From: VXOZ01 sp965220045
GTDB taxonomy: Bacteria; Chloroflexota; UBA11872; VXOZ01
NCBI GenBank assembly: GCA_965220045.1
Contig: OZ244803.1
Span: 1,364,001-1,428,000 of the forward strand
Direction of reading: 5' to 3'
DNA length: 64,000 bases
Of this stretch, positions 28,974 to 37,874 are shown one piece after another. A program made the translations under genes and the position numbers. Numbering within the stretch: the first letter of the stretch is position 1; the number at the start of each line of letters is the position of its first letter. The notes below the pieces were generated by a model, which was not told the DNA's origin, did no database searches, and saw only the letters and a list, made by a program, of their open reading frames with translations.

Positions 28974-29369
28974 CTAGACCGCGCTGCTCGCGAGACGACT
29001 GATGCCCAGCCCGACCAGAACTAAGGCGATCCCCAATACGTTGCTGAGCAAGAGATTGAGCAGAGCCATACGCAACGCACCCTCGCGGATGAGGTTTACA
29101 CTCTCAATCCCGTAGGTTGAGAACGTCGTGAATGCGCCGAGCACGCCAATCAGTAGGAAGGTGCGGGCGTGGGGAGAGAGCGCCGTGTGGGCCAGCGGTT
29201 CCCACAGCAGACCCACGGCAAAGCAACCGATCAGGTTAACGCCCAGTGTTCCCGCGGGAAATGCGCTCTCAAAATAGCGGCTGATAAGACCGGAAAGCAC
29301 ATAACGCAGAGTAGCTCCGCAGGCACCGCCCAGGGCAACGAGCAAGAGTGACGCCATAGCACGCTTCAA
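28974..29369 (-). CDS. crcB: Fluoride channel CrcB/FluC
   Basis: Small four-TM fluoride exporter. It shows the family signatures GGACGATLRY near the start, FPAGTLGVNLIGCF, and the polar track motif FTTFSTYGIE. The 131-residue length fits. The frame opens with TTG at 29369; an ATG at 29357 gives the family-typical short N-terminus (MASLLLVALGG) and may be the true start. No fluoride riboswitch is visible between the gene and the tRNA upstream. Confidence 0.9.
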   Translation of the reverse strand: MKRAMASLLLVALGGACGATLRYVLSGLISRYFESAFPAGTLGVNLIGCFAVGLLWEPLAHTALSPHARTFLLIGVLGAFTTFSTYGIESVNLIREGALRMALLNLLLSNVLGIALVLVGLGISRLASSAV

Positions 29370-29468
29370 CTACTCTCTTGCGGTTTGCACCAGAGATCAA
29401 ACCGCACATGGTGAGAAACGCATCGGTTCCTGTCATGTGCGGCCAAACAACGGGGTGTGGAACAAGAC

Positions 29469-29554
29469 TGGTGCCGAAGGCGGGATTCGAACCCGCACGG
29501 GTATTACCCCACTGGTTTTTGAGACCAGCGCGTCTTCCGTTCCGCCACTTCGGC
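29469..29554 (-). tRNA. tRNA-Leu (CAA)
   Basis: Full cloverleaf on the minus strand: acceptor GCCGAAG/CTTCGGC, anticodon stem CTGGT/ACCAG with loop CTCAAAA (anticodon CAA), a long variable arm as expected for Leu, and a T-arm with GTTCGAATC. CCA is encoded at 29469-29471. Confidence 0.95.
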
Positions 29555-29611
29555 AAGCCTAGGATGATTCTAGGCAATAGCAATCGCAGCGGTCAAGCGG
29601 AGCCATTTATG

Positions 29612-30976
29612 TCAATTCCTTTGTTGCATGAGTTGAGGCGCGTCGGCCAGGATCTGCTCCGCGACCTCCTGTCCAAGTCGAATACTGTAGTTAATCCCGC
29701 GATCTTCGGGATAGATGAGGGTGGTGTTTGCTAGATATAGCCGGGAAACAGGCGTGCGCACTTCCGGTTTCTTGTGCTGGTAGCCTACTTCGATGAGCGG
29801 TTGGGCGAACGGATCGCCGCCCGACCACATGTTCTTCACCATGTCCCGCGAGAAGTGTGGATACACTTGCCGCAAGTATGGCAGGTAGTGCTCGAATAAG
29901 GCAGAGGTCTCCATGCGCATGAGCGGGTCCTGCGGCGACATGTAGCGCGCCACGTAGAGCAAGTGGCTGCCCCCATACGCTACAGGGGAAACGAGGTTCG
30001 TCTGTTCTACCAATGCCGTAAATGGCAGTTCCTCAGCACTAATATTGAGCCAATAGTAGGGAGACATGCGGCGGTCCAGTTCCAGGAGCAAGCATGAGGC
30101 TCCCTTGTATTGGATGCTGCCCAGCCGAGCACGATAGTCTGCCGGCAAGTCGGCAGCGATGTGGAGAAAAATGGGCGTGTGCACTGCCGCCAAGACGAGA
30201 TCGAAGTCCCGTATTTCACCGCCTGCGACTATGCCGCGTGCTTCTCCGTTTTCAATAACAATCCCCTCTGCCGGTGCATTCAGGTAGATGTGGCCGCCAA
30301 GTTCCTCGATGCGGCGTCCAAAGGCATCTACCAAAGTGCGAAATGAGTTTGTGAAATACCCCAATTGCTCCTTCGCCATGCCCCTCGAACGGGAGGCTGC
30401 CCGCACGTGGATACGTGCCCAGAGCCATGACATGCTCACGCGGTGCCAGTCCTCGCCGAACTTCGCCTTCAGCAATCCGCCCCACACGGTATCGAAGACG
30501 CGGTCGCCGCAAAAGCGGCGCATCCATTCTGCCGCGCTGATGTCCTGCAACGGGTGCCAACGTTTCTGCTTCTGCAAGTAGAGGACTGACAGCCCAAGCC
30601 GCAGACGTTGTAATGGATTCAAGGGACTAAAGCGTAAGACGTCGGCTGGGCCGTTGAAGGGGAGCAGTTGTCCGTCCCAGAAGAAGCCCATAGTAGAGTC
30701 GACCCAGGTCAGCTTGTCGGTCACACCGAGGCGGTCGGCGGAGGCAAGGAGGTGGTGGTCGCTGCTAAAGCAGTGATGGTAGTAATACTCGACAAAGGTG
30801 TCTCCAATCGCGCGCGTGGCTACCTCGCCTCCCAGTTGTGACTGTTTCTCAAACACGTGGACTTGAGCGCCCTGGGCCAAGAGTGCTTCCGCGGCTGCCA
30901 AGCCGCTAAAGCCGCCGCCAACGACGGCGACGCGCAGTGGAGCCTCGGAAACGGTTTTGGAGAGAGGTGCATTCAT
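29612..30976 (-). CDS. FAD-dependent oxidoreductase (amine oxidase / desaturase-like)
   Basis: Flavoprotein with N-terminal FAD-binding motif VAVVGGGFSGLAAAEALLA and VFEKQSQLGG, belonging to the superfamily of protoporphyrinogen oxidases, carotenoid desaturases and flavin amine oxidases. The C-terminus contains the second FAD-contact region (LYLANTTLIYPEDRGINYSI). The ATG at 30976 is used; a TTG at 30988 is also in frame. It starts 19 bp after the stop of the flippase-like gene upstream, so the two form an operon. Homologues in similar contexts act on isoprenoid or lipid-linked sugars; the substrate here is unproven. Confidence 0.85.
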   Translation of the reverse strand: MNAPLSKTVSEAPLRVAVVGGGFSGLAAAEALLAQGAQVHVFEKQSQLGGEVATRAIGDTFVEYYYHHCFSSDHHLLASADRLGVTDKLTWVDSTMGFFWDGQLLPFNGPADVLRFSPLNPLQRLRLGLSVLYLQKQKRWHPLQDISAAEWMRRFCGDRVFDTVWGGLLKAKFGEDWHRVSMSWLWARIHVRAASRSRGMAKEQLGYFTNSFRTLVDAFGRRIEELGGHIYLNAPAEGIVIENGEARGIVAGGEIRDFDLVLAAVHTPIFLHIAADLPADYRARLGSIQYKGASCLLLELDRRMSPYYWLNISAEELPFTALVEQTNLVSPVAYGGSHLLYVARYMSPQDPLMRMETSALFEHYLPYLRQVYPHFSRDMVKNMWSGGDPFAQPLIEVGYQHKKPEVRTPVSRLYLANTTLIYPEDRGINYSIRLGQEVAEQILADAPQLMQQRN

Positions 30977-30994
30977 CAGATTGCCCAAAGTGGT

Positions 30995-32233
30995 CTACGC
31001 TGTGGGCTGGCCCAACGGGGATTGGGATGAGTCCGCAGCCTGTGTAGGCCACCAACGCCCGCGGCGCCTCCACGCAAGCACGCCGCCGAACACGATAACG
31101 GGTAGCAAGAGGAGTGCGTGCATCAGGAGTAGATACGCCACCGCCACTTCGGCCGAAATACCGAACTGGGTGAGGACAAGCTTGCCGGCAAACTCGAAGG
31201 GCCCAATGTACCCGGGCGAAGACGGCAACGCAGAGAAGATGTTAATGACACCCATTGCCAGCAGGAATATCAGCGGCGACTTGTCAATTCCCATACTTCG
31301 CGCGATCACATAGTATACCAAGCCTTCGACCAGCCAGGAAGCCATGCTCAGCAGCAACATTTCCGCCAGACGTTGCGGCGAGCGCAAACTCTGCAGACCT
31401 TGGACAAAGGACCGCGCCATGCCAATGACGCGATAGCCCAATCTGCCGGGCAGCAAGAGTGATAGCCGCAGAGGCAGCGAGATCAGGTAGCCGCGTGCGA
31501 TTGTAGCGGTCGCGAAAATTGTAAGCAGGAACACAATGCTCGCTCCTGCCAACGGCGCAAGGAGCACATCGGGAATGTCCCGCCTAAACTCGATGAATGC
31601 TACACCAATTAGCGTAGCGAACAGAGCCGTCAGAGCAAACGCTCTCCACACGGTTCGTGCCCGACCGAGACCGCGTTGCAAGCGTTGCGAACGGTGGGTC
31701 GCGACGAGTATCAAGAGTCCGGTAGCGACAATCGCCAGCACCGCGGCAACTCGCAGCGCCGTCAGCAGCGGCGACGGCCAAGAGAGGACGACCGTGGTCG
31801 CAACGATTATGGCCAGAATTGCCAGGAGGTCCAAGAGCCGCTCCAAGACAACAGTAGCCAAAGAAGCGCTCTTGCGAACTCCCGTCTCACGGGCGAGCAA
31901 GAAGACACGCATCACGTCGCCCATGCGCGCCGGCACAATGTTGTTGACTGTGTAGCTGACGATGAGAAGGGCGATAGCCTGCCGGGCCGGAATTTTCTCT
32001 ACGGGCAGCAGGAGTCGCTGCCAGCGCAAGCCGCGAATTGCCACGCCTACGAAGTATATGAGGACAGCCGGCGCCACGAACCAGAAGTTGGCGCCGCTCA
32101 GGGCATCCCAAGTCTGTCGAGGATCAAGGCCCCGCAGCGCGAGCCACAGGAGCACTACACTGATTCCAACGCCAGCTACCGCTTGCAGTGCCCGTAATCG
32201 ACCAGGTCGCCAGCGCGACTGCAAATTCACCAA
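30995..32233 (-). CDS. Lysylphosphatidylglycerol synthase-type TM protein (UPF0104)
   Basis: Integral membrane protein with about eight hydrophobic segments and the LPG_synthase_TM/UPF0104 pattern: an N-terminal helix, RGLRWQRLL, then NNIVPARMGDVMRVFLLAR and VVLERLLDLLAI. These are hallmarks of the flippase-like half of MprF and of AglD-type proteins. There is no soluble tRNA-dependent aminoacyl-transferase domain, so it is probably a lipid translocase or glycolipid-related protein. The TTG at 32233 or GTG at 32230 may be the start; AAGG lies about 9 bases upstream. It forms an operon with the FAD oxidoreductase downstream. Confidence 0.8.
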   Translation of the reverse strand: MVNLQSRWRPGRLRALQAVAGVGISVVLLWLALRGLDPRQTWDALSGANFWFVAPAVLIYFVGVAIRGLRWQRLLLPVEKIPARQAIALLIVSYTVNNIVPARMGDVMRVFLLARETGVRKSASLATVVLERLLDLLAILAIIVATTVVLSWPSPLLTALRVAAVLAIVATGLLILVATHRSQRLQRGLGRARTVWRAFALTALFATLIGVAFIEFRRDIPDVLLAPLAGASIVFLLTIFATATIARGYLISLPLRLSLLLPGRLGYRVIGMARSFVQGLQSLRSPQRLAEMLLLSMASWLVEGLVYYVIARSMGIDKSPLIFLLAMGVINIFSALPSSPGYIGPFEFAGKLVLTQFGISAEVAVAYLLLMHALLLLPVIVFGGVLAWRRRGRWWPTQAADSSQSPLGQPTA

Positions 32234-32671
32234 GATTGAATACCTTCAAGAGATTGTCGTTGGCCCGCATTCAGCTCCAACGACATCCTGCTGCATCCTG
32301 TCCGACTGACCAGGCGTCCAAGCCAAGTGACCAATGAGAGTCTGAATACGTCCTCTCTGCCTGTCTTTCCGGGGATGACTCTAGCGTATTGTAACCAAGT
32401 GTTGCGGTCAATCCTACTGCCATTCCATGTAGAAAGGATACTCAAGGCTATTGCAGTTGGTGGAAAACAAGACCCTGGCACAGGAATGAGTCAGCAGAAC
32501 CGCTCAGGACTGGCCAGACTCAAGCATGAGGTACAGCGACGCTGTCGAACTGTCTAGCTACCGCGGTCTGAAGGGCTTGCTTCCGGGTCCAGCCTTCCAC
32601 CCCGCCGTAGCCAAGAATCCGAAGGTGATGGGGCTGGTCTGTGGCTACAATCTCGTTCTCACATACGCGTG
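32234..32671. other. Intergenic stretch, nothing recognised
   Basis: 438 bp. Short frames here have no ribosome-binding sites or similarity patterns. No tRNA or strong hairpin was found. The right end abuts the Gly-rich small gene. Confidence 0.35.
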
Positions 32672-32896
32672 TCAGCCGCTCCCGCCTCCACCGTTCCCGC
32701 CTCCGCCGCCGTCGAGACCCCCGCCTCCACCGCCGCCACCCTTGGGTAAGTAGGGTCCCAGGATGTATCCCAGCCAGAACAGACCGGCGACCAAGAAGAC
32801 GCCCAATGGTTCTATGCGGAAGACGAACACGAGCACGAGGCTGACGATGAGAGATACGCCAATCCAGAATCTGGCTTTTGCAATTCTCGCTCTCAT
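32672..32896 (-). CDS. Small two-helix membrane protein with poly-glycine tail
   Basis: A 74-residue protein. Two hydrophobic helices (FWIGVSLIVSLVLVFVF and LGVFLVAGLFWLGYILG) follow a basic N-terminus MRARIAKAR. After PYLPKG comes a tail made almost only of glycine (two dozen Gly residues with a few Asp, Asn, Ser, Leu). TAGGAG lies about 6 bases before the ATG, which supports translation. The opposite strand reads as a poly-proline frame, an artefact of the same bases. Similar small membrane proteins with Gly-rich ends exist in other bacteria, without assigned function. Confidence 0.6.
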   Translation of the reverse strand: MRARIAKARFWIGVSLIVSLVLVFVFRIEPLGVFLVAGLFWLGYILGPYLPKGGGGGGGGLDGGGGGNGGGGSG

Positions 32897-33184
32897 TGAA
32901 CTCCTAGAACCCCCCCCTCCACGCCGGGCGATTCGCAGTGTGAGGACGGCGGTCTTGCCCTAAACCGGAGCCAAGGTGGAATGTACATTCCGCGGACAAA
33001 GTTCAGTGACATGGCCGGACCATTTCCCAGTAACGGGGCAAAGAGGCGGCCAGGATGCCAAATCCGCGTTCTCAGTGCCCCGGAATTGTAGATTCCACTC
33101 GGGTATCAGTATAGATACTCTCAGTTTCAGGAGCATTGTCTACACAGCAATAGCGTAGAGCGTAGGTGATCGTAAGCTCGACAA

Positions 33185-34114
33185 TCAGAGTCCCGCGAGA
33201 TGGCGCAAGTACTCCGCTGCCGACTTCGCGGCCTCTTCCGGGTCTGGCAAGAGGTGCCAATACGCCCGTGGCATGCCTTTGAACGGGTTTACGTACTCAT
33301 ACAAGACGAAACCATCGAAACCGCCGTGCCGCAACTCACCAAGCACTTCCGCCCAATCGATGTCCCCATCCGGTAGTTGCGTCCACTCGTAGCCATAGAC
33401 GTCCTTCGGCAGGTAGTCGAGCTTACCCGGCTCGCGGCGGCGGACGTTCTTGACGTGGAGCATGGCAATGTGCGGCGCCAGCTTGCGCGCTTCAGACAAG
33501 ACGTTTCGCCCTTCCATGTAGAGGTTTGCCCCGTCCATCACCAGGTCCAGCTCGGGCCCGACCGCTTCACTGACGGCCATCAGTTCATCGGCATTGGAAG
33601 TCGTCGTGTTCTCGTTGGTCTCGACGATGAGCCGTACGTTGCGCTCTCTGGCATATGGGATGAGCTCGTTAAGCGCAGCCACGTGGAGGTCAAAGGCCTC
33701 TTCCATCGTCAAGGTCTCTCCCGGGACGGGATTTGTGATATTACCGATGCTGCGCAACCACAGCACGTCGAGGGCGGCAGCCAGGTCGATGTAGGCCCTA
33801 TTGAGATCTAGGCTTTGCTCGCGGAGTTCGCCCGGAGGGTATGTTAGGGGGCAATAACAGGATAGACACGCTATATCCAGCTTCTTGGCCCGCAGAACGC
33901 GGCGAAACTCGTTTCTCCCCGCCTCGTTGACCAGGCGAGGACTGATCATGTCGTAGCCCAACGCATTGTAGTGACGCTCGACACGAAGCGGTACGTCGAG
34001 GGTATAGCCGCGCAAGCTGATGCCGTCGTACTTGTACTTTCCCGCCCAGGCGAGGACCTTTGCCAGTCCGAAGGGATGCTGCCAGCCAATCCCACCGTAA
34101 AGCGCTATTTTCAC
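33185..34114 (-). CDS. Sugar phosphate isomerase/epimerase-like TIM-barrel protein
   Basis: AP-endonuclease-2-type TIM barrel (xylose-isomerase-like). The start VKIALYGGIGWQHPF, the metal-ligand segments LIVETNENTTT, DLVMDGANLYME and MLHVKNVRRR, and a terminal FDGFVLYEYVNPF fit enzymes that isomerise or epimerise keto sugars or inositol derivatives. I use the GTG at 34114, which has GAGGAG 8 bases upstream; a longer frame upstream carries no family sequence. It stands alone. The IolB gene at 47898 could share an inositol pathway with it, but the genes are 14 kb apart. Confidence 0.85.
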   Translation of the reverse strand: MKIALYGGIGWQHPFGLAKVLAWAGKYKYDGISLRGYTLDVPLRVERHYNALGYDMISPRLVNEAGRNEFRRVLRAKKLDIACLSCYCPLTYPPGELREQSLDLNRAYIDLAAALDVLWLRSIGNITNPVPGETLTMEEAFDLHVAALNELIPYARERNVRLIVETNENTTTSNADELMAVSEAVGPELDLVMDGANLYMEGRNVLSEARKLAPHIAMLHVKNVRRREPGKLDYLPKDVYGYEWTQLPDGDIDWAEVLGELRHGGFDGFVLYEYVNPFKGMPRAYWHLLPDPEEAAKSAAEYLRHLAGL

Positions 34115-34617
34115 TGCATGCACTCCTCTAGACGATGACTTTAGGTGTTGGCGAAGGAGATTCTGTGTGCCCCACAAAACGCTATCGCCCTGCAGCCATG
34201 CAAGCGGAGTTTCCGCAGAGTGATCTTCAGACCGCCGGCATCAATTGCACCGGCAGAACGAAAGAACCTAGCCGCGGACCTCAACTCCCCTTTTTACCGG
34301 GTGATAAAACTGTTGCCGCGGCAATCTGCACTACCAACGCCATGGCATTACCTGACAGCAAACAGCCAATGGGGGTCATCGCATCGCAATCGCATATGGG
34401 CTGGAGAGTCTTTCACTGCCCGGGATCTATTTCAGTCGGCTTGGGCGTGAAAACGATGCCTACCACTAGCAATCTGGATTGCACAGCCTGCTGAAGTCAT
34501 TCAATTACAAGTTGTGGTTGCAGCAAACAGCCGTACACACAGTGGAAGAAGAAAGTGAATCTTAGATGGGCGCATGGATTGCGCAATCCCGGCCAGTCAG
34601 CGACCCTGACGGTGGTG
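34115..34617. other. Intergenic stretch with one palindrome
   Basis: 503 bp between the isomerase gene and tRNA-Trp. I see only a 14-bp perfect palindrome GGATTGCGCAATCC at 34576-34589, about 30 bp past the tRNA 3' end, which might help end its transcript. No gene is supported. Confidence 0.35.
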
Positions 34618-34693
34618 TGGCAGGAGCGGAGGGACTCGAACCCCCGACCGCTGGTTTTGGAGACCAGTGCTCTTCCAACTGAGCTACGCTCCT
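34618..34693 (-). tRNA. tRNA-Trp (CCA)
   Basis: 76-nt cloverleaf on the minus strand: acceptor AGGAGCG/CGCTCCT with discriminator G, D-arm TAGCTCAGTTGGAAGAGCA, anticodon stem CTGGT/ACCAG with loop CTCCAAA (anticodon CCA), and T-loop GTTCGAGTC. CCA is encoded at 34618-34620. Confidence 0.96.
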
Positions 34694-35045
34694 ACAAGTG
34701 GCGCATTTGCGCCGTGATTCTATGCTACTGCAAGGCCAGGGTGTCGTCAACGAATTTTGTGTTTCTCGTGCAAGAGTAACTGCACTGCCTTTCATTGAAT
34801 GACGCAAGGATGCAACCGGACGGAAGACACCAGAGTTGCGGGCCCGCGTTACCGTTCGGGTTGTGGACTCGTGATGCCGGTCACTGTATGCTGAATCGGA
34901 AAATGCGCACGAGGAGGACTCAGTCTAAGTCCAACAGTTGCATAGCGAATGAGCCGGCGATCCTTCACTTTGCTGCTGCCGAAGTTCCTTTGACGCCAAG
35001 AGCTGCTTCAAGAACTCATTAGCTCAGATTCTGAGGTGCCGCATC
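34694..35045. other. Intergenic stretch, nothing recognised
   Basis: 352 bp between the tRNA and the deacetylase-like gene. A short open frame here shows no ribosome-binding site or recognisable sequence. No hairpins of note. Confidence 0.35.
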
Positions 35046-36830
35046 ATGCCACGTTTTGACTCACCGGTTCTGGTAATTTGGGATAGCCAAACTGAAGCGC
35101 GTCTCTCCGGATACGTAACGGAAATCCTTCACGTTGAGGGCTACAACTGGTTTACCGTCCACGACCTGGCCGCGTCGCCCATTGCCCTGGAGCAGCTTAG
35201 TCGGCACGCAGTGGTGCTGCTGACCCATGTGGCCGTATCTGAAGAGACGATAGCGATACTTCTCGATTATGTCGATCAAGGAGGCGCGCTTATTGCTTTG
35301 CGGCCCCCGGAGCAACTGGCGTCTGCATTGGGCCTCCTGCCTTTCAACCGCGACCTGGCAGACCGCTACATCTCCTTGAACAAGATCTGTGCCCTCAATG
35401 TTGGCGTCGACGAGCCGCCTCTGCAATTCCACGGTCGCGCCGAACTCTATCTCTGGCATGGCGAACCGGCGAACGTGATGGCGTATTTTGCCGCGTCCCC
35501 CGAGTACATCACCAAGCACCCTGCCATTACCGTGGGCAAGCGCGGTCAGGGCACGTGGGCGGTCTTTGCCTATGACCTTGCCGAAAGCACGGTTCTCCTG
35601 CACCAGGGACGGCGCGAACAGGCAAGCACCGGACCCTATCCTGATTATGACGGAGACCGGAGCTACAAACCCAACGATCTGTTCGTTGGGCACCTCGATC
35701 CCGCGTTATGCTCGCTGCCGCAAGCCGATCTGCAGCAAGACATCCTGGTGCGCATTCTCGAGTGGATGACGACACTCAGCCAACCCCTGCCCCGCCTGTG
35801 GCACTTTCCTGAAGCTGCTCCCGCCGTAGCCTTCATCAACGGCGATGGCGACGGTATGTCGCTTACGGACTTGATGCAGACCGTCGCGACGTGCGACCGC
35901 TACCAAGTACCGTATACTGCATACCTCAAGATGGACGACCATCCAAAAGTGGAGCCGGCATACGAAAACGAGCTCCGACAGCAGGGCCATGACTTTGGTC
36001 AACACGCCTTTGCCGGCGCTAAGCCTACGCTTGAGGAGATGCGCAGCAAGCTCCGGGCGGAGATGGAGGCCTTTCGCACACGGTACGGCCATGAGTCCGT
36101 TACGTACCGAGGGCACAGCGTCATTTGGGTCGGCTGGACCGAGATGGCAAAGTACTTACGTGAAAACGAAGTGAGGCTGGACACGAATTTTGCCGCGGCG
36201 CGCTTTCACCATGCCGGGTATGTAAACGGCAGCGGCTTGCCCGTGAAGTTCATGGATGAGGACGGCAGGTTGATTGACCTTTACGAACAGACGACTATGT
36301 CCACCGACGACGGCTGGACTACCGACAAGATATTCGCGACGCCAATGAGCATGGAAGAGTGCATCGCGCTTTCCAAGGAGCAGGCAGACGACGCCATCGA
36401 CCGGTACCACACGGTCTACCATCCCTACTTTCATCCGCTCCGCACCCGCGCCGGGCCGACCTCCTCGCGGCAATGGCTTGAAGGGGTCTTGGAGCACTGC
36501 CGCGAACGCGGCTTCCACTTCGTGAGCGGCGTGGATTGGGTAAATTTCAACGATGCCAGACGTGCGCTGCAAATCACGGCGTATGCGTTTGACCCCGCGT
36601 CGCTGACCCTGCGCTTTACCCTGGAAGCCGCGCTGCCGGCGCAATCCCTTTCGCTCATACTGCCCTACGCCTTTCGCGGCGCGCCAATGCAAAGCGCCCA
36701 AGTGAATGGCGAGCAAGTGCCGATACACGCGCGCGAACTGGAAGGCAGACCGCAGGTGCTCCTCACCACCGACTACACGGCCGGGCAGCAGCACGCGTGG
36801 GAAATCCAGTGGGATACAGACAATCTCTAG
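35046..36830 (+). CDS. Two-domain protein: glutamine-amidotransferase-like fold plus polysaccharide-deacetylase-like domain
   Basis: The N-terminal ~230 residues resemble the class-I GATase-like or ThuA-like fold used as an accessory module in glycosidases (VLVIWDSQTEARLSGYV, VVLLTHVAVSEETIAILLDY, YVDQGGALIAL). Residues ~260-500 resemble a NodB-type deacetylase barrel: VAFINGDGDGMSLTD in the position of the catalytic Asp/metal loop, DFGQHAFAGAKP in place of the HxxxH metal motif, and TYRGHSVIWVGW. Several catalytic positions are altered, so activity is uncertain. There is no signal peptide, so it is probably cytoplasmic unless exported another way. The methyltransferase downstream is 24 bp away. 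Confidence 0.65.
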   Translation: MPRFDSPVLVIWDSQTEARLSGYVTEILHVEGYNWFTVHDLAASPIALEQLSRHAVVLLTHVAVSEETIAILLDYVDQGGALIALRPPEQLASALGLLPFNRDLADRYISLNKICALNVGVDEPPLQFHGRAELYLWHGEPANVMAYFAASPEYITKHPAITVGKRGQGTWAVFAYDLAESTVLLHQGRREQASTGPYPDYDGDRSYKPNDLFVGHLDPALCSLPQADLQQDILVRILEWMTTLSQPLPRLWHFPEAAPAVAFINGDGDGMSLTDLMQTVATCDRYQVPYTAYLKMDDHPKVEPAYENELRQQGHDFGQHAFAGAKPTLEEMRSKLRAEMEAFRTRYGHESVTYRGHSVIWVGWTEMAKYLRENEVRLDTNFAAARFHHAGYVNGSGLPVKFMDEDGRLIDLYEQTTMSTDDGWTTDKIFATPMSMEECIALSKEQADDAIDRYHTVYHPYFHPLRTRAGPTSSRQWLEGVLEHCRERGFHFVSGVDWVNFNDARRALQITAYAFDPASLTLRFTLEAALPAQSLSLILPYAFRGAPMQSAQVNGEQVPIHARELEGRPQVLLTTDYTAGQQHAWEIQWDTDNL

Positions 36831-36854
36831 AGTTCGCACACAGGGAAGCCACCA

Positions 36855-37544
36855 ATGCCCAGTGACGAGCCAAGTGAAGCTGTAAAGGACGAGGCTAACT
36901 GGCTGAAGGAGCGTGTGGATGCAGCACTGGCAGCCGGAGATATCGATGAGGCTGAGTGGCACCGCCAGATTTCCCAGGTCATCACTTCTGCTTACCTGGC
37001 TGCCGAAACGCCATGGGGCCAGTCCGGGAAGAGCGGGGACGAGCGTAGTTGGTCCTACGCGCGAAGCCTTATCTGCGACGCTGTAAATAAGGACGGCTCG
37101 TTCCTGGATGTCGGCTGCGCCAACGGTTATTTGATGGAGTGCATGCAGAGGTGGACGGCTGACCGCGGGCTCTGCATTGAGCCACACGGTCTTGATATCT
37201 CGCCGGAACTGGCGGACCTTGCCCGCAGTCGGCTTGTGGGCTGGGCAGACAGGATACATACCGGCAACGTGATGACTTGGTCGCCACCACAGCGATTTGA
37301 CTTCGTCCGGACGGGTCTGGAATACGTACCGGCTCGCCGTAGACGCGATCTCGTACATCGGATTATCGATAATCTCGTGTCAGAGAGTGGTCGTCTCATC
37401 GTTGGCACATACTACGGAGTGCGTACCGGGCCAGACGCATTGGAGCAGGAGATATCGTCCTGGGGATTTGACATGGCAGGCCACGCGAGCCGGCCTCATG
37501 AAGACGACCGCCTTTCCTACCGCGTGTTGTGGATCGACGCCTAG
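36855..37544 (+). CDS. Class I SAM-dependent methyltransferase
   Basis: 229-residue methyltransferase. Motif I is FLDVGCANGYLMECM, followed by PHGLDISPELADLAR (acidic residue after strand 2) and a motif IV region FDFVRTGLEYVP. The N-terminal ~60 residues are helical. It starts 24 bp after the deacetylase-like gene and is likely co-transcribed with it. The substrate is not predictable. Confidence 0.85.
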   Translation: MPSDEPSEAVKDEANWLKERVDAALAAGDIDEAEWHRQISQVITSAYLAAETPWGQSGKSGDERSWSYARSLICDAVNKDGSFLDVGCANGYLMECMQRWTADRGLCIEPHGLDISPELADLARSRLVGWADRIHTGNVMTWSPPQRFDFVRTGLEYVPARRRRDLVHRIIDNLVSESGRLIVGTYYGVRTGPDALEQEISSWGFDMAGHASRPHEDDRLSYRVLWIDA

Positions 37545-37660
37545 CCCCCCAGAGGCTTTGCGGGGAAATCAGACAGTTGATCTAGAATCGCACACTACAC
37601 AGGGATGCAAGTGTGCCCGTAGATCGCTCCGAGTAAGTGACCACACCGCGTGCCAGCACA

Positions 37661-37736
37661 TGGTGACCCGGCTGGGACTCGAACCCAGGACACCCTGATT
37701 AAAAGTCAGGTGCTCTGCCAACTGAGCTACCGGGTC
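37661..37736 (-). tRNA. tRNA-Lys (TTT)
   Basis: 76-nt cloverleaf on the minus strand: acceptor GACCCGG/CCGGGTC, D-arm TAGCTCAGTTGGCAGAGCA, anticodon stem CCTGA/TCAGG with loop CTTTTAA (anticodon TTT), and T-loop GTTCGAGTC. CCA is encoded at 37661-37663. Confidence 0.96.
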
Positions 37737-37874
37737 GTATACTCAGTCTAGCAAACCCCGCTGGCTGACCTCAATGCCGCTGGGTGGGAACATGCCAAGA
37801 TGAACTCATGGAGCGAATGCGCATGACCAAGAGCAGGCGCATTCCATACTGCCATGACGACAACGCCTAGAGAC

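Noticed and set aside
29370..29470. Fluoride riboswitch upstream of crcB
   Set aside because: The stretch between tRNA-Leu and crcB lacks the conserved crcB-motif sequence.
32526..32753. Proline-rich plus-strand frame
   Set aside because: It is the complement of the poly-glycine tail of the minus-strand gene, which has helices and a ribosome-binding site.
36156..37358. 400-residue minus-strand frame across the deacetylase-like and methyltransferase genes
   Set aside because: It spans two well-supported genes on the other strand and has no recognisable features.
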